In this document: positions 26,564-35,051 of the stretch, one piece after another
Numbering within the stretch: position 1 is the stretch's first letter
How the letters are laid out: every line of letters starts with the position of its first letter
Source of the DNA: CAZMVY01 sp964617875
GTDB lineage: Bacteria > Planctomycetota > Phycisphaerae > UBA1845 > PWPN01
NCBI GenBank assembly: GCA_964617875.1
Contig: CAZUAI010000012.1
Location: forward strand, 1 to 64,000
Length of the DNA: 64,000 nucleotides
Reading direction: 5' to 3'
Notes under the pieces: model-generated
Told to the model about the DNA's origin: nothing
What the model saw: only the letters and a program-made list of their open reading frames with translations
Database searches by the model: none
Translations under genes and position numbers: made by a program

Positions 26564-27703
26564 TCAGGCCGCCCCCAATTCGTGGGCAAGATCGCAATAA
26601 AGCCGCACCCGCTCGAGCGGCGTCTCCGCCGTCGGCGGGCTGCCAAGGCTTAGAAGGAACCGGCTGCCGTTCCGACGCGCCGCCGCGACCTGCCGCCCGA
26701 TGGCCTCGCGCAGCAGGGCCTCGTCCCCATTCTGCAGCACGCCGATTGCGTCCAGGTTGCCGACGACCACGCACCGCCCGCCGACCCATTCCACAATGTC
26801 ATCGATGTCGTTGCGGAAGCCCTTCTTGCCCTCCTCAAGCCCCAGGGCGTCCATGCCGAGAGACAGGATCAGGTCCCACTTGCCCGCGGGGTCGCCGCAG
26901 AAGTAATACACACTCTTCATGCCGGCCGACCGGATCTCGCCGATCAGCCGTCGAAGAAAAGGCACGTTCAACGCAGCAAACGCCTCCGGGCTGATCATGT
27001 CCGTGAGGCAGTCCTCGATCCAGATCCCCGCCGCCCCGTGATCGGCCGCCTCGCGCACATTGCGGAGCGCCACCGCCAGATACCGCTCGCAGGCGTGCTG
27101 AACAAGGTCGGGACGCGTGGCGATCATCGTCATCATGCCCTCGAAGCCCCACAGATCGTACGTCTTCCACAACGGACCGGACACGTGGCGGTACGGCCAC
27201 AGCGTCCGCCCGAACTCGGCGATCAGGGCCGCCGCGACCTGGCGGCGATCCTCGCGAGCCTTCGGGGCCCCTTCCGCGCGGCCGGGCCCGGGGATTGCGG
27301 CCTCGATCTCCTCGGGCGACGACGCCGGCTGCTCCGGGCGGACGGACTCGACGCTCTCGGCGGTCCAGCCACCGGGACGGGGCGGGTGCATCGCCTCGCG
27401 CCGCCCCGTCCGCCGGTCGGTCCGAAACACGCCCTCGGACGACGCCTCCACCGTGATGTGCTCCTGGTCCTCGAGGCCGGCCCACGGGAACATCTGCAGC
27501 CAGTCCTGCCCTAGCGCCGCGACAAGATCCCGAGTCCACGCCAGTTGCCGTTCGGCGTCGGGCATGTGGAGATACCACCATGGACACCGCGTGAACTGCG
27601 CCCAGTGATCCCGGAGGAACACGCTCTCGTAACAGACGACCGCCGGCAGCTCCCGCGCGCCGCCCGCCGAAAACGCCGCTTCGATTCGCTCACGTCCATC
27701 CAT
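26564..27703 (-). CDS. uroporphyrinogen decarboxylase (URO-D) family protein
   Basis: A 379-residue TIM-barrel protein. It shows the URO-D/corrinoid-methyltransferase-type pattern GFEGMMTMIATRPDLVQHACERYL, AAGIWIEDCLTDMISPEAFAALNVPFLRRLIGEIRSAG, YYFCGDPAGKWD, and VVVGNLDAIGVLQNG. The family contains both haem-pathway decarboxylases and cobamide-linked methyltransferases. The N-terminus lacks the arginine-rich RQAGR motif of HemE, so the methyltransferase-like or uncharacterised branch is more likely. The frame is open upstream to 27802, but the ATG at 27701-27703 (MDGRERIEAAF) is the natural start and lies about 48 nt after a predicted transcript start. Confidence 0.78.
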   Translation of the reverse strand: MDGRERIEAAFSAGGARELPAVVCYESVFLRDHWAQFTRCPWWYLHMPDAERQLAWTRDLVAALGQDWLQMFPWAGLEDQEHITVEASSEGVFRTDRRTGRREAMHPPRPGGWTAESVESVRPEQPASSPEEIEAAIPGPGRAEGAPKAREDRRQVAAALIAEFGRTLWPYRHVSGPLWKTYDLWGFEGMMTMIATRPDLVQHACERYLAVALRNVREAADHGAAGIWIEDCLTDMISPEAFAALNVPFLRRLIGEIRSAGMKSVYYFCGDPAGKWDLILSLGMDALGLEEGKKGFRNDIDDIVEWVGGRCVVVGNLDAIGVLQNGDEALLREAIGRQVAAARRNGSRFLLSLGSPPTAETPLERVRLYCDLAHELGAA

Positions 27704-27757
27704 CGCGAAAACCCTGATACAAATCCGTCTCGCCGCCCGCCGCCGCTCCGGGAACGC

Positions 27758-27787
27758 ATTGTACGGGCACGAATCGAGGCATGTCAC
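27758..27787 (-). promoter_or_regulatory. promoter of the URO-D family gene
   Basis: On the minus strand GTGACA (27782-27787), 18 bp spacer, TACAAT (27758-27763). Confidence 0.5.
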
Positions 27788-28065
27788 GAGGCCCTGCGGC
27801 ACCTGGCATCACCGCCCCCCGGCCACACGCGACGGGCCCGCGATCAATACCGGCGCTTCAGCCCGGCGCTCGGCGGTCCGCATCGCCAAGGTACGCGGGG
27901 ATGCATGGCCGTTCCTGCACGCAGGGAGGACGTCAGGAACCTTTCCGGCCCCGGGCTGAACGCGTCAAGGCGTCCACCTTCCGCGAACACGGTGTTCTGC
28001 CTGTCCGGCAAAGGTTCCTGGCCCCGTTGGCACATACGGCCATGCACCCGGCACGCGGTCGCCGC

Positions 28066-28094
28066 TTGCCCCGCTCACGGAGAGGGGGTACAAT
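28066..28094 (+). promoter_or_regulatory. promoter of the dockerin-tailed protein gene
   Basis: TTGCCC (28066-28071), 17 bp spacer, TACAAT (28089-28094). Predicted leader of about 30 nt. Confidence 0.55.
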
Positions 28095-28131
28095 CTAAAG
28101 CGTTTCAGGATAAAACTTGGAGGGCGTACGC

Positions 28132-30087
28132 GTGCGCAGCGTCTGGCAGTCGTCGATCACCTGCATGATCACCCTTTGTCTCGCCCGGAGTTCCGCCTGG
28201 GGCTGGGATCCCGAGGTCAACCTCACGCCCGAATACGTCGGGGCCGGCGCCCCGAACATTGCCGTCGATTCGCTGGGGCGTGTCCATGCCGTCTACGCCG
28301 CCCAGCCCTCCGGCCAGTCGCTTCGCTTCTTTTATCGAGTCCGCATCGGCTCCACGTGGTCGGCACCGCAGGACCTGCCCGGCCCCAATCACAAGGAACC
28401 CGAGGCCGCGATGGCCATGGACGCCTCCGGCCACCTTCACGTCGTCGGCATCTACCGCGTCGATGGCACGGCCAACACGCCCTACACCGTCTACTATTGG
28501 GAATACGACGGCAGCACGTGGGCCGGCCCGACCATGCTCAGCAGCGGCCAGGGCAACGACGCCAACAACTGCGGATCGGTCAACATCGTCGTGGACCGCA
28601 ACCAGGACCTTCACGTGATCTGGTCGCAAGACGGGATGACCGGCGGCGAAGGCGACATCATGTATCGCAAGCGTCAGGGCGGCATCTGGCAGGCCATTCA
28701 GAACGTGACACGCAACAACCCCGGCACATCCTACGGATCCAGTTCCCCGGACATCGCCGTCGCCCGCAACGGAAACACCGTCCACGTCGTATGGCACGAT
28801 GACTTCCTCAACAACGGCTTCCAGGTCTACTACACCAGGAACACGAACCTGGGCGATCCGGCCGCCTGGCTTCCCTCCGGCCAGTGGCGGCAGATGTCCA
28901 CGGGCGACTACGGCAAGGCTCCGCGCGTGATCGTCGATCGCAACGATGACCCGAACGTGTGGTGGATCGACCGATTCGGCGGCAGCACAAATGTCCTGGC
29001 CTACAGCCGGCAGACGGCCGGCGTCTGGACCGCCGCCGCCAACTGGGGGGCCATCGGCCACCAGGGCGCGGCCTTCGACGCCAACAACGTGATGCACTTC
29101 CTGTACACGGACGCCCCGGGCGGCACGACCGAACTCTACTACCGGCGTTACAACTACAGCACCGGCTTCACCCCGCCGGAATTGGTCTCCGCCGGTTCCA
29201 ACACCCTGAAGGTGGACTACGCGGCCCTCGCCCTGGACAGCGCCGGGGCCCCCTACGCCCTGTGGGAGGAGCGAAAAGGCGAGTGGCCTGGCACGGCCTA
29301 CATCTTCTACTCGACGACGGCCGCACCCGCGCCCACGGGCACGTTGACCGGCGTCGTCCGCGACCAGTACGGCGCCGGCGTCTCGGGCGCGACCGTCTCG
29401 GTCACGAGCGGCCAGAGCACATCGACCGGCCCGGGAGGCACATACGCATTGGCGTGCATGGTCGGCACGTGGAACGTTTCGGCGGCCAAGCCATACTACA
29501 CCGGCCAGACAGCCTATGGCGTCGTCATCAACAACGCACAGGCGACCAACGTGGACTTCACGATCACGGCCCAGACGCCCGGCCCCGTGACGACTTTCAC
29601 CGCCACGCCCGCCACGAATGCGAACCAGCTCCGCTGGCAGAACCCCGGCTCCGGCGCATTCACCGGCACCGTGATTCGCGTTCGTACCGACGCATACCCC
29701 ACAAGTCCCACGGACGGCTCGCACGTCACCGACGCTCAGGGAGCGCCCGGAAGCACGGCAACCTTCAACCATGTGGCCCTCGCGCCCGGCGTACGCTACT
29801 ACTACACCGCGTTCACCTACTTCCAGGACGCGAGCCGGCACTACGGCAGCACCGGCGTGAACACGTCCGCCGTCCCGTTGCTCGGCGGCGATTACGACAA
29901 CGACGGCGACGTGGATCTGAACGACTTCGCCCTGTTCCAGATGTGCTTCGCCGGTCCCAACACCCCCCCGGCCTACGGCGGCTGTGACAAGCCCGACATG
30001 GACGCCGACGGCGACGTGGACCTGATCGACTTCGGCCTGTTCCAGTCGTGTTTCAACGGCCCCAACAACCCCCCGGCGTGCCGATAA
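28132..30087 (+). CDS. secreted propeller-like protein with dockerin-type C-terminus
   Basis: A 651-residue exported protein. I choose the GTG at 28132 because GGAGGG lies 7 nt upstream; a TTG at 28117 is less likely. After the signal peptide come about seven blade-like repeats with the pattern I-A-V-D-x-x-G-x-x-H-A-V-Y (IAVDSLGRVHAVY, MAMDASGHLHVVG, IVVDRNQDLHVIW, AFDANNVMHFLY), as in sialidase-type beta propellers. A carboxypeptidase-regulatory-like beta sandwich follows (GVVRDQYGAGVSGATV), then an FN3-like domain, then two EF-hand-like dockerin repeats (DYDNDGDVDLNDFALFQMCF and DADGDVDLIDFGLFQSCF). The dockerin type implies calcium binding and anchoring to a partner. Catalytic residues were not identified. 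Confidence 0.82.
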   Translation: MRSVWQSSITCMITLCLARSSAWGWDPEVNLTPEYVGAGAPNIAVDSLGRVHAVYAAQPSGQSLRFFYRVRIGSTWSAPQDLPGPNHKEPEAAMAMDASGHLHVVGIYRVDGTANTPYTVYYWEYDGSTWAGPTMLSSGQGNDANNCGSVNIVVDRNQDLHVIWSQDGMTGGEGDIMYRKRQGGIWQAIQNVTRNNPGTSYGSSSPDIAVARNGNTVHVVWHDDFLNNGFQVYYTRNTNLGDPAAWLPSGQWRQMSTGDYGKAPRVIVDRNDDPNVWWIDRFGGSTNVLAYSRQTAGVWTAAANWGAIGHQGAAFDANNVMHFLYTDAPGGTTELYYRRYNYSTGFTPPELVSAGSNTLKVDYAALALDSAGAPYALWEERKGEWPGTAYIFYSTTAAPAPTGTLTGVVRDQYGAGVSGATVSVTSGQSTSTGPGGTYALACMVGTWNVSAAKPYYTGQTAYGVVINNAQATNVDFTITAQTPGPVTTFTATPATNANQLRWQNPGSGAFTGTVIRVRTDAYPTSPTDGSHVTDAQGAPGSTATFNHVALAPGVRYYYTAFTYFQDASRHYGSTGVNTSAVPLLGGDYDNDGDVDLNDFALFQMCFAGPNTPPAYGGCDKPDMDADGDVDLIDFGLFQSCFNGPNNPPACR

Positions 30088-30126
30088 GCCGTTTCACACG
30101 GCCTGTCGCCGCGCCGAGGGCGCAAG

Positions 30127-30171
30127 AAAAGGGGCAGAACGAGACGCGTCGTGACACGCTCGATCTGCCCC
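30127..30171 (-). terminator. rho-independent terminator of the PEP-CTERM gene
   Basis: Arms GGGGCAGA (30131-30138) and TCTGCCCC (30164-30171) with an inner CGAG/CTCG pairing. Read leftward the stem is followed by TTTTCTTG (30123-30130). Confidence 0.6.
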
Positions 30172-30205
30172 GGATGTCGTCCGGCGTCAGGGCCTTTCTG
30201 CAGCC

Positions 30206-30862
30206 TCAGACGCGGGCTTTCCGACGCAGCAACGCCACGCCGCCCAGCCCCAGGAGGATCATGCTCGCCGGCTCCGGCGTGACCTGCGTCAGCCGGATCG
30301 CACTCCACGAACGCTGGATCTCCCAGCCGAAGTCCCACTTGGCATACAGCCACGAGCCGTTCTTCAGCCACATGTAGAGCCCACTCGCGCCCGCCGCGTA
30401 GTCCGCGGTCTCCGGCGTGTGCGGCCCCGGCCCCGTCGGCGTCCAGGTGCCCGGCGTACCCGCATTGCTGCCGATGTACTGGTGGTTGGTACCCCACGCG
30501 CCCGCCCAGGGAATGCCCGGGTCATTGGGGAATACCTCGCCGCCCGAGCCGTTGAACTGCGACTCGATCGGTTGCCAATCCATCCGCCCCGTCACGCCCT
30601 GCGGCGTCCACGCCTCGATCTTGTACAACTCCGTCGTGGCCGGCATGGTCGTCCCGTCAGTCTTCCAATACACACGACGAACGCCATCAATGCCGGTGCC
30701 TTGCCAGGCGCTCGAGCCGCCGTAGCCGGCCCCGGGGAACTCCACCCACCCGGAACCGCCCTGCCGTTCCGCGATCGGCAGGATCCATGTGTCACCCGGC
30801 GCCCCCATCGCCGATACGGCAACGCATCCCAATACCGCGACAGACAACAACGTCTTCTGCAT
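30206..30862 (-). CDS. secreted PEP-CTERM protein
   Basis: A 218-residue exported protein. It starts with a signal peptide (LLSVAVLGCVAVSAMGA) after a strong AGGGAGGAG site, and ends with the sorting signal TPEPASMILLGLGGVALLRRKARV: PEP motif, hydrophobic helix, basic tail. PEP-CTERM proteins are processed by an exosortase during export to the surface. No exosortase gene is present in this window. The middle is rich in Trp and Gly and unassigned. It faces the dockerin-tailed protein with a terminator between them. Confidence 0.85.
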   Translation of the reverse strand: MQKTLLSVAVLGCVAVSAMGAPGDTWILPIAERQGGSGWVEFPGAGYGGSSAWQGTGIDGVRRVYWKTDGTTMPATTELYKIEAWTPQGVTGRMDWQPIESQFNGSGGEVFPNDPGIPWAGAWGTNHQYIGSNAGTPGTWTPTGPGPHTPETADYAAGASGLYMWLKNGSWLYAKWDFGWEIQRSWSAIRLTQVTPEPASMILLGLGGVALLRRKARV

Positions 30863-31401
30863 ACGTCTCCTCCCTCATGCAACGCACAAGTACACGCCGA
30901 ACCTTCCCATCCCATTCAGCGTCAGGACCCGACTCGCCTGGCGAGGACAAGCCGGCCCATCGACTGAGCCTGCCCAACACGGGCAGAAGGGAAACAATTC
31001 ATGAAGACTGGTAAACACTCCCATTGAAGCGGGGCTCTCTCTCCGCCGTCAATTAACACTATCCTATGGCAACGTCCTCAAATCGTCAAGGACAAAACGG
31101 CCGCGGCTACAGAAAAAGCTGTAGGGTCAACGTGGCAAACCGACCCTGAGATCGAAGGCGGTGAAGTCCTTGTCGGCTCACAGGTTATCGGACCGCATGC
31201 CGTTGTGCCCGCTCTCCGGTGTCTGTCGTCTCCCATCAGCCGATCGTGCGGCACGATCCCGTTGCCCCCTGTCAGTTGTCCGTTGCCAGTCTGCGGGCCG
31301 CCCGGCGGCGGATCACGCATCCGCTCTGCGGCGGCGATGGATCAGACCGCTGAATAGACAGAATACGCGCAACCAGAACGGCCGATGCAGGCGGCGGGTT
31401 G
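30863..31401. other. long intergenic region upstream of the PEP-CTERM gene
   Basis: About 540 bp. The left part is the leader and promoter of the PEP-CTERM gene. The part from 31100 to 31400 contains short low-complexity stretches with TGTC and GTTG motifs and no supported gene; it follows the 3' end of the pseudopilin series. Confidence 0.55.
31061..31089 (-). promoter_or_regulatory. promoter of the PEP-CTERM gene
   Basis: On the minus strand TTGACG (31084-31089), 17 bp spacer, TAGGAT (31061-31066). The predicted leader is about 190 nt long. Confidence 0.5.
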
Positions 31402-32385
31402 TTACTGCAACAGGGACGTCCGCCGGTAGGGGGTCTTACGCAGGAGCGGCGACACGCCCGTGGTGGAGTCCGGGGGGATGTGGTACACGATCAGTTGCGG
31501 CACCTGCTCGACAGGTACCCTCTCATTATAGAACGGCCGGTCCAGCACAATCGTCGCGTTACCGACGGCGCTCTCCTGAACAACACGGTAGAGCAAAACC
31601 TGTGGGCTGGTAGATCCTATGTCTGCCGTAGCCAGAACGGTCCCGGCGGGCAGTTGGGAGGCCAGCTGCTCGCCGCTCAACGCGCCGCTCTTCTGTACGC
31701 GAAGTTGATTCCAACTGTCTCGCACACGAGCCACGGTGATGGCTTCGGGTTCCGTCGTTGAGGCCCCTCGACCCACGAAAACGGTCCATTCGATCGTGTT
31801 GGCCAGCCCGCTACTCCCCTCGGGTCTTCCGTACAACACCGACCAGGTGTATCGCGGCTGTCCTGACGACGGATAACCCGCAACGGGAGGCGACAGCGGC
31901 TCTACGTCCACGTAACCGGGCTTGCTGGTATCCTGCCTTTCGCCGCGCAACCAGACGTTGAGGTCGAATTTGTCCAAACCGTTGCTCGGATCTGCCGGGT
32001 TGCCGGGAAAAACGGCCTCGCCCGGCATCACGGGCACCTTGGTCGGACTCGTCGCAAGCGAGCCCCGGGAAAGACTCTCGGCCACGACCGCCGAAAGCCG
32101 GTACCTGAACGTGTTGGCCCCCTTCCTCACGATCACCCGCTCGGAACGATCCTTCAACAGCAGATCGAGCGTTGCGAAGGCCTCGTCGGCGATGATGGGG
32201 GCCAGCGTCTCGTTGGCGGCGGTTCGGGTCTGCTCAATGCCCACCGGGAACGTGGCGGCGACCATGAGGAGGCCAATCCCGAGAATCCCGATCGCAACCA
32301 TCAGCTCCGCAAGCGAGAAACCCCGCCGCACCCGCCGGCCGCGGGGTCGCAAATCAAAGCCTGATTGAATCGGCACCCGGTTCAT
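31402..32385 (-). CDS. GspI-like pseudopilin
   Basis: A 327-residue class III prepilin. The short basic leader ends RRVRRG and cleavage before FSLAELMVAIGILGIGLLMVAATFPVG is expected. The periplasmic part is long for GspI and unassigned. Last gene of a leftward series of four pseudopilin genes. Pseudopilins form the short fibre of type II-like secretion or pilus systems in the cell envelope. Unlike its neighbours its leader is short (about 22 residues) and free of repeats. Confidence 0.82.
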   Translation of the reverse strand: MNRVPIQSGFDLRPRGRRVRRGFSLAELMVAIGILGIGLLMVAATFPVGIEQTRTAANETLAPIIADEAFATLDLLLKDRSERVIVRKGANTFRYRLSAVVAESLSRGSLATSPTKVPVMPGEAVFPGNPADPSNGLDKFDLNVWLRGERQDTSKPGYVDVEPLSPPVAGYPSSGQPRYTWSVLYGRPEGSSGLANTIEWTVFVGRGASTTEPEAITVARVRDSWNQLRVQKSGALSGEQLASQLPAGTVLATADIGSTSPQVLLYRVVQESAVGNATIVLDRPFYNERVPVEQVPQLIVYHIPPDSTTGVSPLLRKTPYRRTSLLQ

Positions 32386-32575
32386 CGCATTTCTCTGCCA
32401 CCACGCCCCGTAACTCCTGTCGCCGGCTTATTGTAAGCGCGACCACCTGTCGCGGAAAAGGGCCGGCCAATTCCGGACCAGGCGGCAGCCGGAATCGCGG
32501 CACGCCAGGCCCCGCCCGCCCGCATCTCCCGTTCCGAACGCACCGCGCACTTCCCCGCCTCCTGGGGCTTCGCAC

Positions 32576-33799
32576 TCAACTTGGCTCTTGCAACTGGCCC
32601 GTGTACGGGTTGATCAGCACCTGGGCCGTCTTGCCCTTGCCCTTGAGGTAGGTGCTCCACGGCCTGGCGCCGGCCTCCTTGCGGGCGTTCTGCTCATAGA
32701 TCCACAAGGCGTTCTGCGACCACCGCAACCACGCCGCCGGCACCGTCGGCGCGGGCGTACGGTCGTCCCAGAGAAGCATCGGGGCGGTGTTCTCCGGGTG
32801 GGTCCTCGGGTCGAGGTCGCGAATACGCCCGAGGTCGCCCGGATTCGGCTGAATGTAGTCAGGGCCGTAGAAGATCGAGTCCCGGTTGTGCCGCTGAATC
32901 ACGGCCACGGGACGGATCACGATCTGGCCGGTGGGCGAAAACAGGATCGTGAACGTGGTGCTCGCGGCAAGATAGTTTGTAAGGCTCAGATCGGCGTCGG
33001 CGTCGTCCACATCCGAATCGCCGTCCCGGTTCACCCAGACCTCGCCCCCGGCCGCGAGTTCCACGCCGGCGGGGAACCGCACCGGCTCGCGGTTTGGCGC
33101 CGCCACAAACAGATCCTCCTGCACGGCCCCCAGCGCCGCTTGCCACGCGGCGGTCGGGCTGGGACCAAGCAGCATGGCCCACGTTTGCGGCGAGGCGACC
33201 CGCAACGGGTACACGATGACCGCATACGTGGCACCGTCTTCCGCGTGACGCGTTCGGGCGCCCAGCGCATTCCGTAACGAGTCCACTGGACACGGATAGC
33301 GATACTGCTCGATCCGCACGCCCACGACGTGGCCGCGGGAGGCCGCGTCGGCACGCGCGGAGGCAAGGACCGTCTTCAGCGTCGTCCGCGCGGCGCCTTC
33401 CTGAACGCCGCCGCCGAGCGCGCGGAGCGAAACCACCGCCAGGGCGAGCAGGATGCCGACGATCGCGGCCACCACGAGCATCTCGACAAGCGTGAACCCC
33501 ATGCGAGCGCCGGAGTCTGCGGGCCGAGGGCCACGCGCGGAGGAGCCGGCACGACGACCCACGGACGGCGGACGGAACACCCGGCACCGGGCACCGGGCA
33601 TGGGGTACCGGGCGCCAGTGCTGTCGCCGTGTGAGCGGTCCCGTTGTGGTGCAGGCATCCTGCCTGCATCCGCCCGCTGGCCGGAAGCCTGCACCACAAA
33701 GCACGCGAGACTGCCGCTCAGAGCCGCGCCGGCGACGGATCGCCGATCGCGGATTGTTGATCGCCGGCCGGGGCTCATTCTGTTGCGAGCTGCGTTCAT
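32576..33799 (-). CDS. GspH-like pseudopilin with repeat-coded leader
   Basis: Up to 407 residues. The prepilin signal is MGFTLVEMLVVAAIVGILLALAVVSLRALGG, preceded in frame by up to 98 residues coded largely by repeat DNA (the TTGTGGTGCAGGC palindrome at 33645-33699 gives VVQASGQRADAGRMPAPQ). Possible starts are ATG 33799, ATG 33601 and ATG 33502; none has a strong ribosome binding site, and the last would leave only a methionine before the cleavage glycine. The mature part has a GspH-like shape (SARADAASRGHVVGVRIEQ) and an acidic DGDSDVDDADADLS loop. It lies 98 bp after the upstream pseudopilin. Confidence 0.72.
   Translation of the reverse strand: MNAARNRMSPGRRSTIRDRRSVAGAALSGSLACFVVQASGQRADAGRMPAPQRDRSHGDSTGARYPMPGARCRVFRPPSVGRRAGSSARGPRPADSGARMGFTLVEMLVVAAIVGILLALAVVSLRALGGGVQEGAARTTLKTVLASARADAASRGHVVGVRIEQYRYPCPVDSLRNALGARTRHAEDGATYAVIVYPLRVASPQTWAMLLGPSPTAAWQAALGAVQEDLFVAAPNREPVRFPAGVELAAGGEVWVNRDGDSDVDDADADLSLTNYLAASTTFTILFSPTGQIVIRPVAVIQRHNRDSIFYGPDYIQPNPGDLGRIRDLDPRTHPENTAPMLLWDDRTPAPTVPAAWLRWSQNALWIYEQNARKEAGARPWSTYLKGKGKTAQVLINPYTGQLQEPS
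33645..33699. repeat. TTGTGGTGCAGGC palindrome, copy 1
   Basis: Perfect 13 bp arms TTGTGGTGCAGGC and GCCTGCACCACAA around an inner CTGCCTGCATCCGCCCGC segment. Read in frame by the overlapping pseudopilin frame. Related copies at 36199-36252, 47911-47969 and 57524-57580. Confidence 0.8.
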
Positions 33800-33897
33800 G
33801 TTTCGCCGTTCGCCGTGCGTCGCTCAGCCTTCGTCGTTCGTCACTCTCGCTTCGTCATTCGTTCGTCTTGCTTTGGTCATTCGACCTTCACGGCCGT

Positions 33898-34983
33898 CTA
33901 GTCCTTCTTGTCGCTGAAGATGTCGTCGGCGCCCACCGGGTCCTGATCGACCCGATTCGGGTCGGCGGCAAATCGCCCGTCCGGTCCGGCCGACCACAGA
34001 AACGGCCGGCCGTTGTTGCGGTACGTGTAGTACCGGTATCGTAGCGGCTGCTGCCACGCATCGAGAACCTGGAGCGCCTCGACAAAGGGCGCCGTAGCTT
34101 GATCCCTCGTCGGCACGTGGGGCCTGAACAACATCGCCCCATGAGCGTTGACCGTCGCCCCCTGCGGCAGCCTGCGAAGGATCGCCCGGATCTTGTCCCG
34201 GGCCTCGCCGTTCACAACAAAACTGGAGCCGCCATAGGGAAACTGAAGAATCACGTAAAGGCCCTCGATGCTGCGAACCACCCTGTGAGCAGGCATGGTT
34301 GGCGACGCCGCCGGTGGAACCTCGAAAATCGAATCCGGATACCCAAGGTAGAAGTCGTCCTGGGTCGGCGGCGCGTGCGTGGTCTGGCTGGGCTCATACG
34401 GGCGTTCGTGAACGTCGGGCGCCGGCGGCGGCTCCGCCGTGTTGGTCCTGTGTGGGTCATTCGGCGGGCTCGGCCAGCCGTTCGCCTCGATCCAGCCCCC
34501 TGTCCCAAGCCCGTTCGCCGCCTGCTGAAACTCGTCGATCGCAAGCGTAAGCGTTGCCATCGTCCCGCGCGTGAGGTCACGCTTGCCCTTCTCCCGCAAT
34601 CGCGAGCCGACCAGACCGATCGCGGCCAGCAGAACCCCGATGATCGCAACGACCACGAGAATCTCGACGAGCGTCACAGCCCGAGCCAGTGATGAGTGAT
34701 ACGTGATGGATGATGAGTGCGAAGTGCTGAGTACTGAGTACTGAGTACCGAGGTCGTCATCCCCGCACGAGCGGGGATCCAGATTGGATGACACGAAGCC
34801 TGGACCCCCGCTTGCGCGGGGGTGACGGACTAACGGAATAGCGGGTTCAAGGTTGCGTGATCGCTGACTGCCGATCGCCGATCGCTGGTCGCCGATCGCT
34901 GATCGCTGGACGCTGATCGCCGATGGCTGGTCGCCGATCGCTGATCGCTGATCGCTGATCGCCGACAGCTTGTTCCGCGTCAT
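33898..34983 (-). CDS. GspG/H-like pseudopilin with 100-residue repeat-coded leader
   Basis: A 361-residue prepilin. The start is the ATG at 34981-34983, well supported by GAAGGA 8 nt upstream. The first 100 or so residues (MTRNKLSAISDQRSAIGDQ onward) are coded by degenerate GATCGC-type tandem repeats and by one copy of the 71 bp palindromic element (RHPRASGGPGF). Only then comes the prepilin signal ARAVTLVEILVVVAIIGVLLAAIGLVGSRL, with alanine instead of glycine at the expected cleavage site. The mature domain is GspG-like and ends with an acidic VDQDPVGADDIFSDKKD tail, perhaps a calcium site. Confidence 0.78.
   Translation of the reverse strand: MTRNKLSAISDQRSAIGDQPSAISVQRSAIGDQRSAIGSQRSRNLEPAIPLVRHPRASGGPGFVSSNLDPRSCGDDDLGTQYSVLSTSHSSSITYHSSLARAVTLVEILVVVAIIGVLLAAIGLVGSRLREKGKRDLTRGTMATLTLAIDEFQQAANGLGTGGWIEANGWPSPPNDPHRTNTAEPPPAPDVHERPYEPSQTTHAPPTQDDFYLGYPDSIFEVPPAASPTMPAHRVVRSIEGLYVILQFPYGGSSFVVNGEARDKIRAILRRLPQGATVNAHGAMLFRPHVPTRDQATAPFVEALQVLDAWQQPLRYRYYTYRNNGRPFLWSAGPDGRFAADPNRVDQDPVGADDIFSDKKD
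34690..34755. repeat. short GAGTACT/GTGATGAGTG direct repeats
   Basis: Consecutive near-copies of GATGAGTG and CTGAGTACTGAGTACTGAGTA. Part of the repeat-coded leader of the overlapping pseudopilin gene. Confidence 0.6.
34756..34826 (-). repeat. 71 bp palindromic element, isolated copy
   Basis: Two GC-rich hairpins (CCCCGC...GCGGGG and CCCCCGC...GCGGGGG) with outer GTCAT and GTGAC ends. Exactly 71 bp, the same length as the copies in the array at 53-54 kb and in the opposite orientation to them. Confidence 0.85.
34857..34972. repeat. degenerate GATCGCTG tandem repeats
   Basis: About a dozen near-copies of a 7-10 bp unit (GATCGCTG, GATCGCCG, CGATGGCTG). Translated on the minus strand they give SAISDQRSAIGDQ-type repeats in the pseudopilin leader. 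Confidence 0.8.
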
Positions 34984-35051
34984 GTTGTTTGTCCTTCGCT
35001 GGTGCATCGCCACGCTCACTCGCACCGTCGCCGGGCCGGCTCCCCGGCCTC

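Larger units (their letters stand above)
27704..28131. other. divergent intergenic region
   Basis: About 430 bp between the URO-D family gene and the dockerin-tailed protein. It contains one promoter for each (27758-27787 leftward, 28066-28094 rightward). No gene or clear repeat is seen in between. Confidence 0.6.

Noticed and set aside
31161..31613. A 150-codon plus-strand gene upstream of the GspI-like stop
   Set aside because: It overlaps the 3' end of the pseudopilin gene antisense and is Arg/Pro/Ser low complexity with no ribosome binding site.
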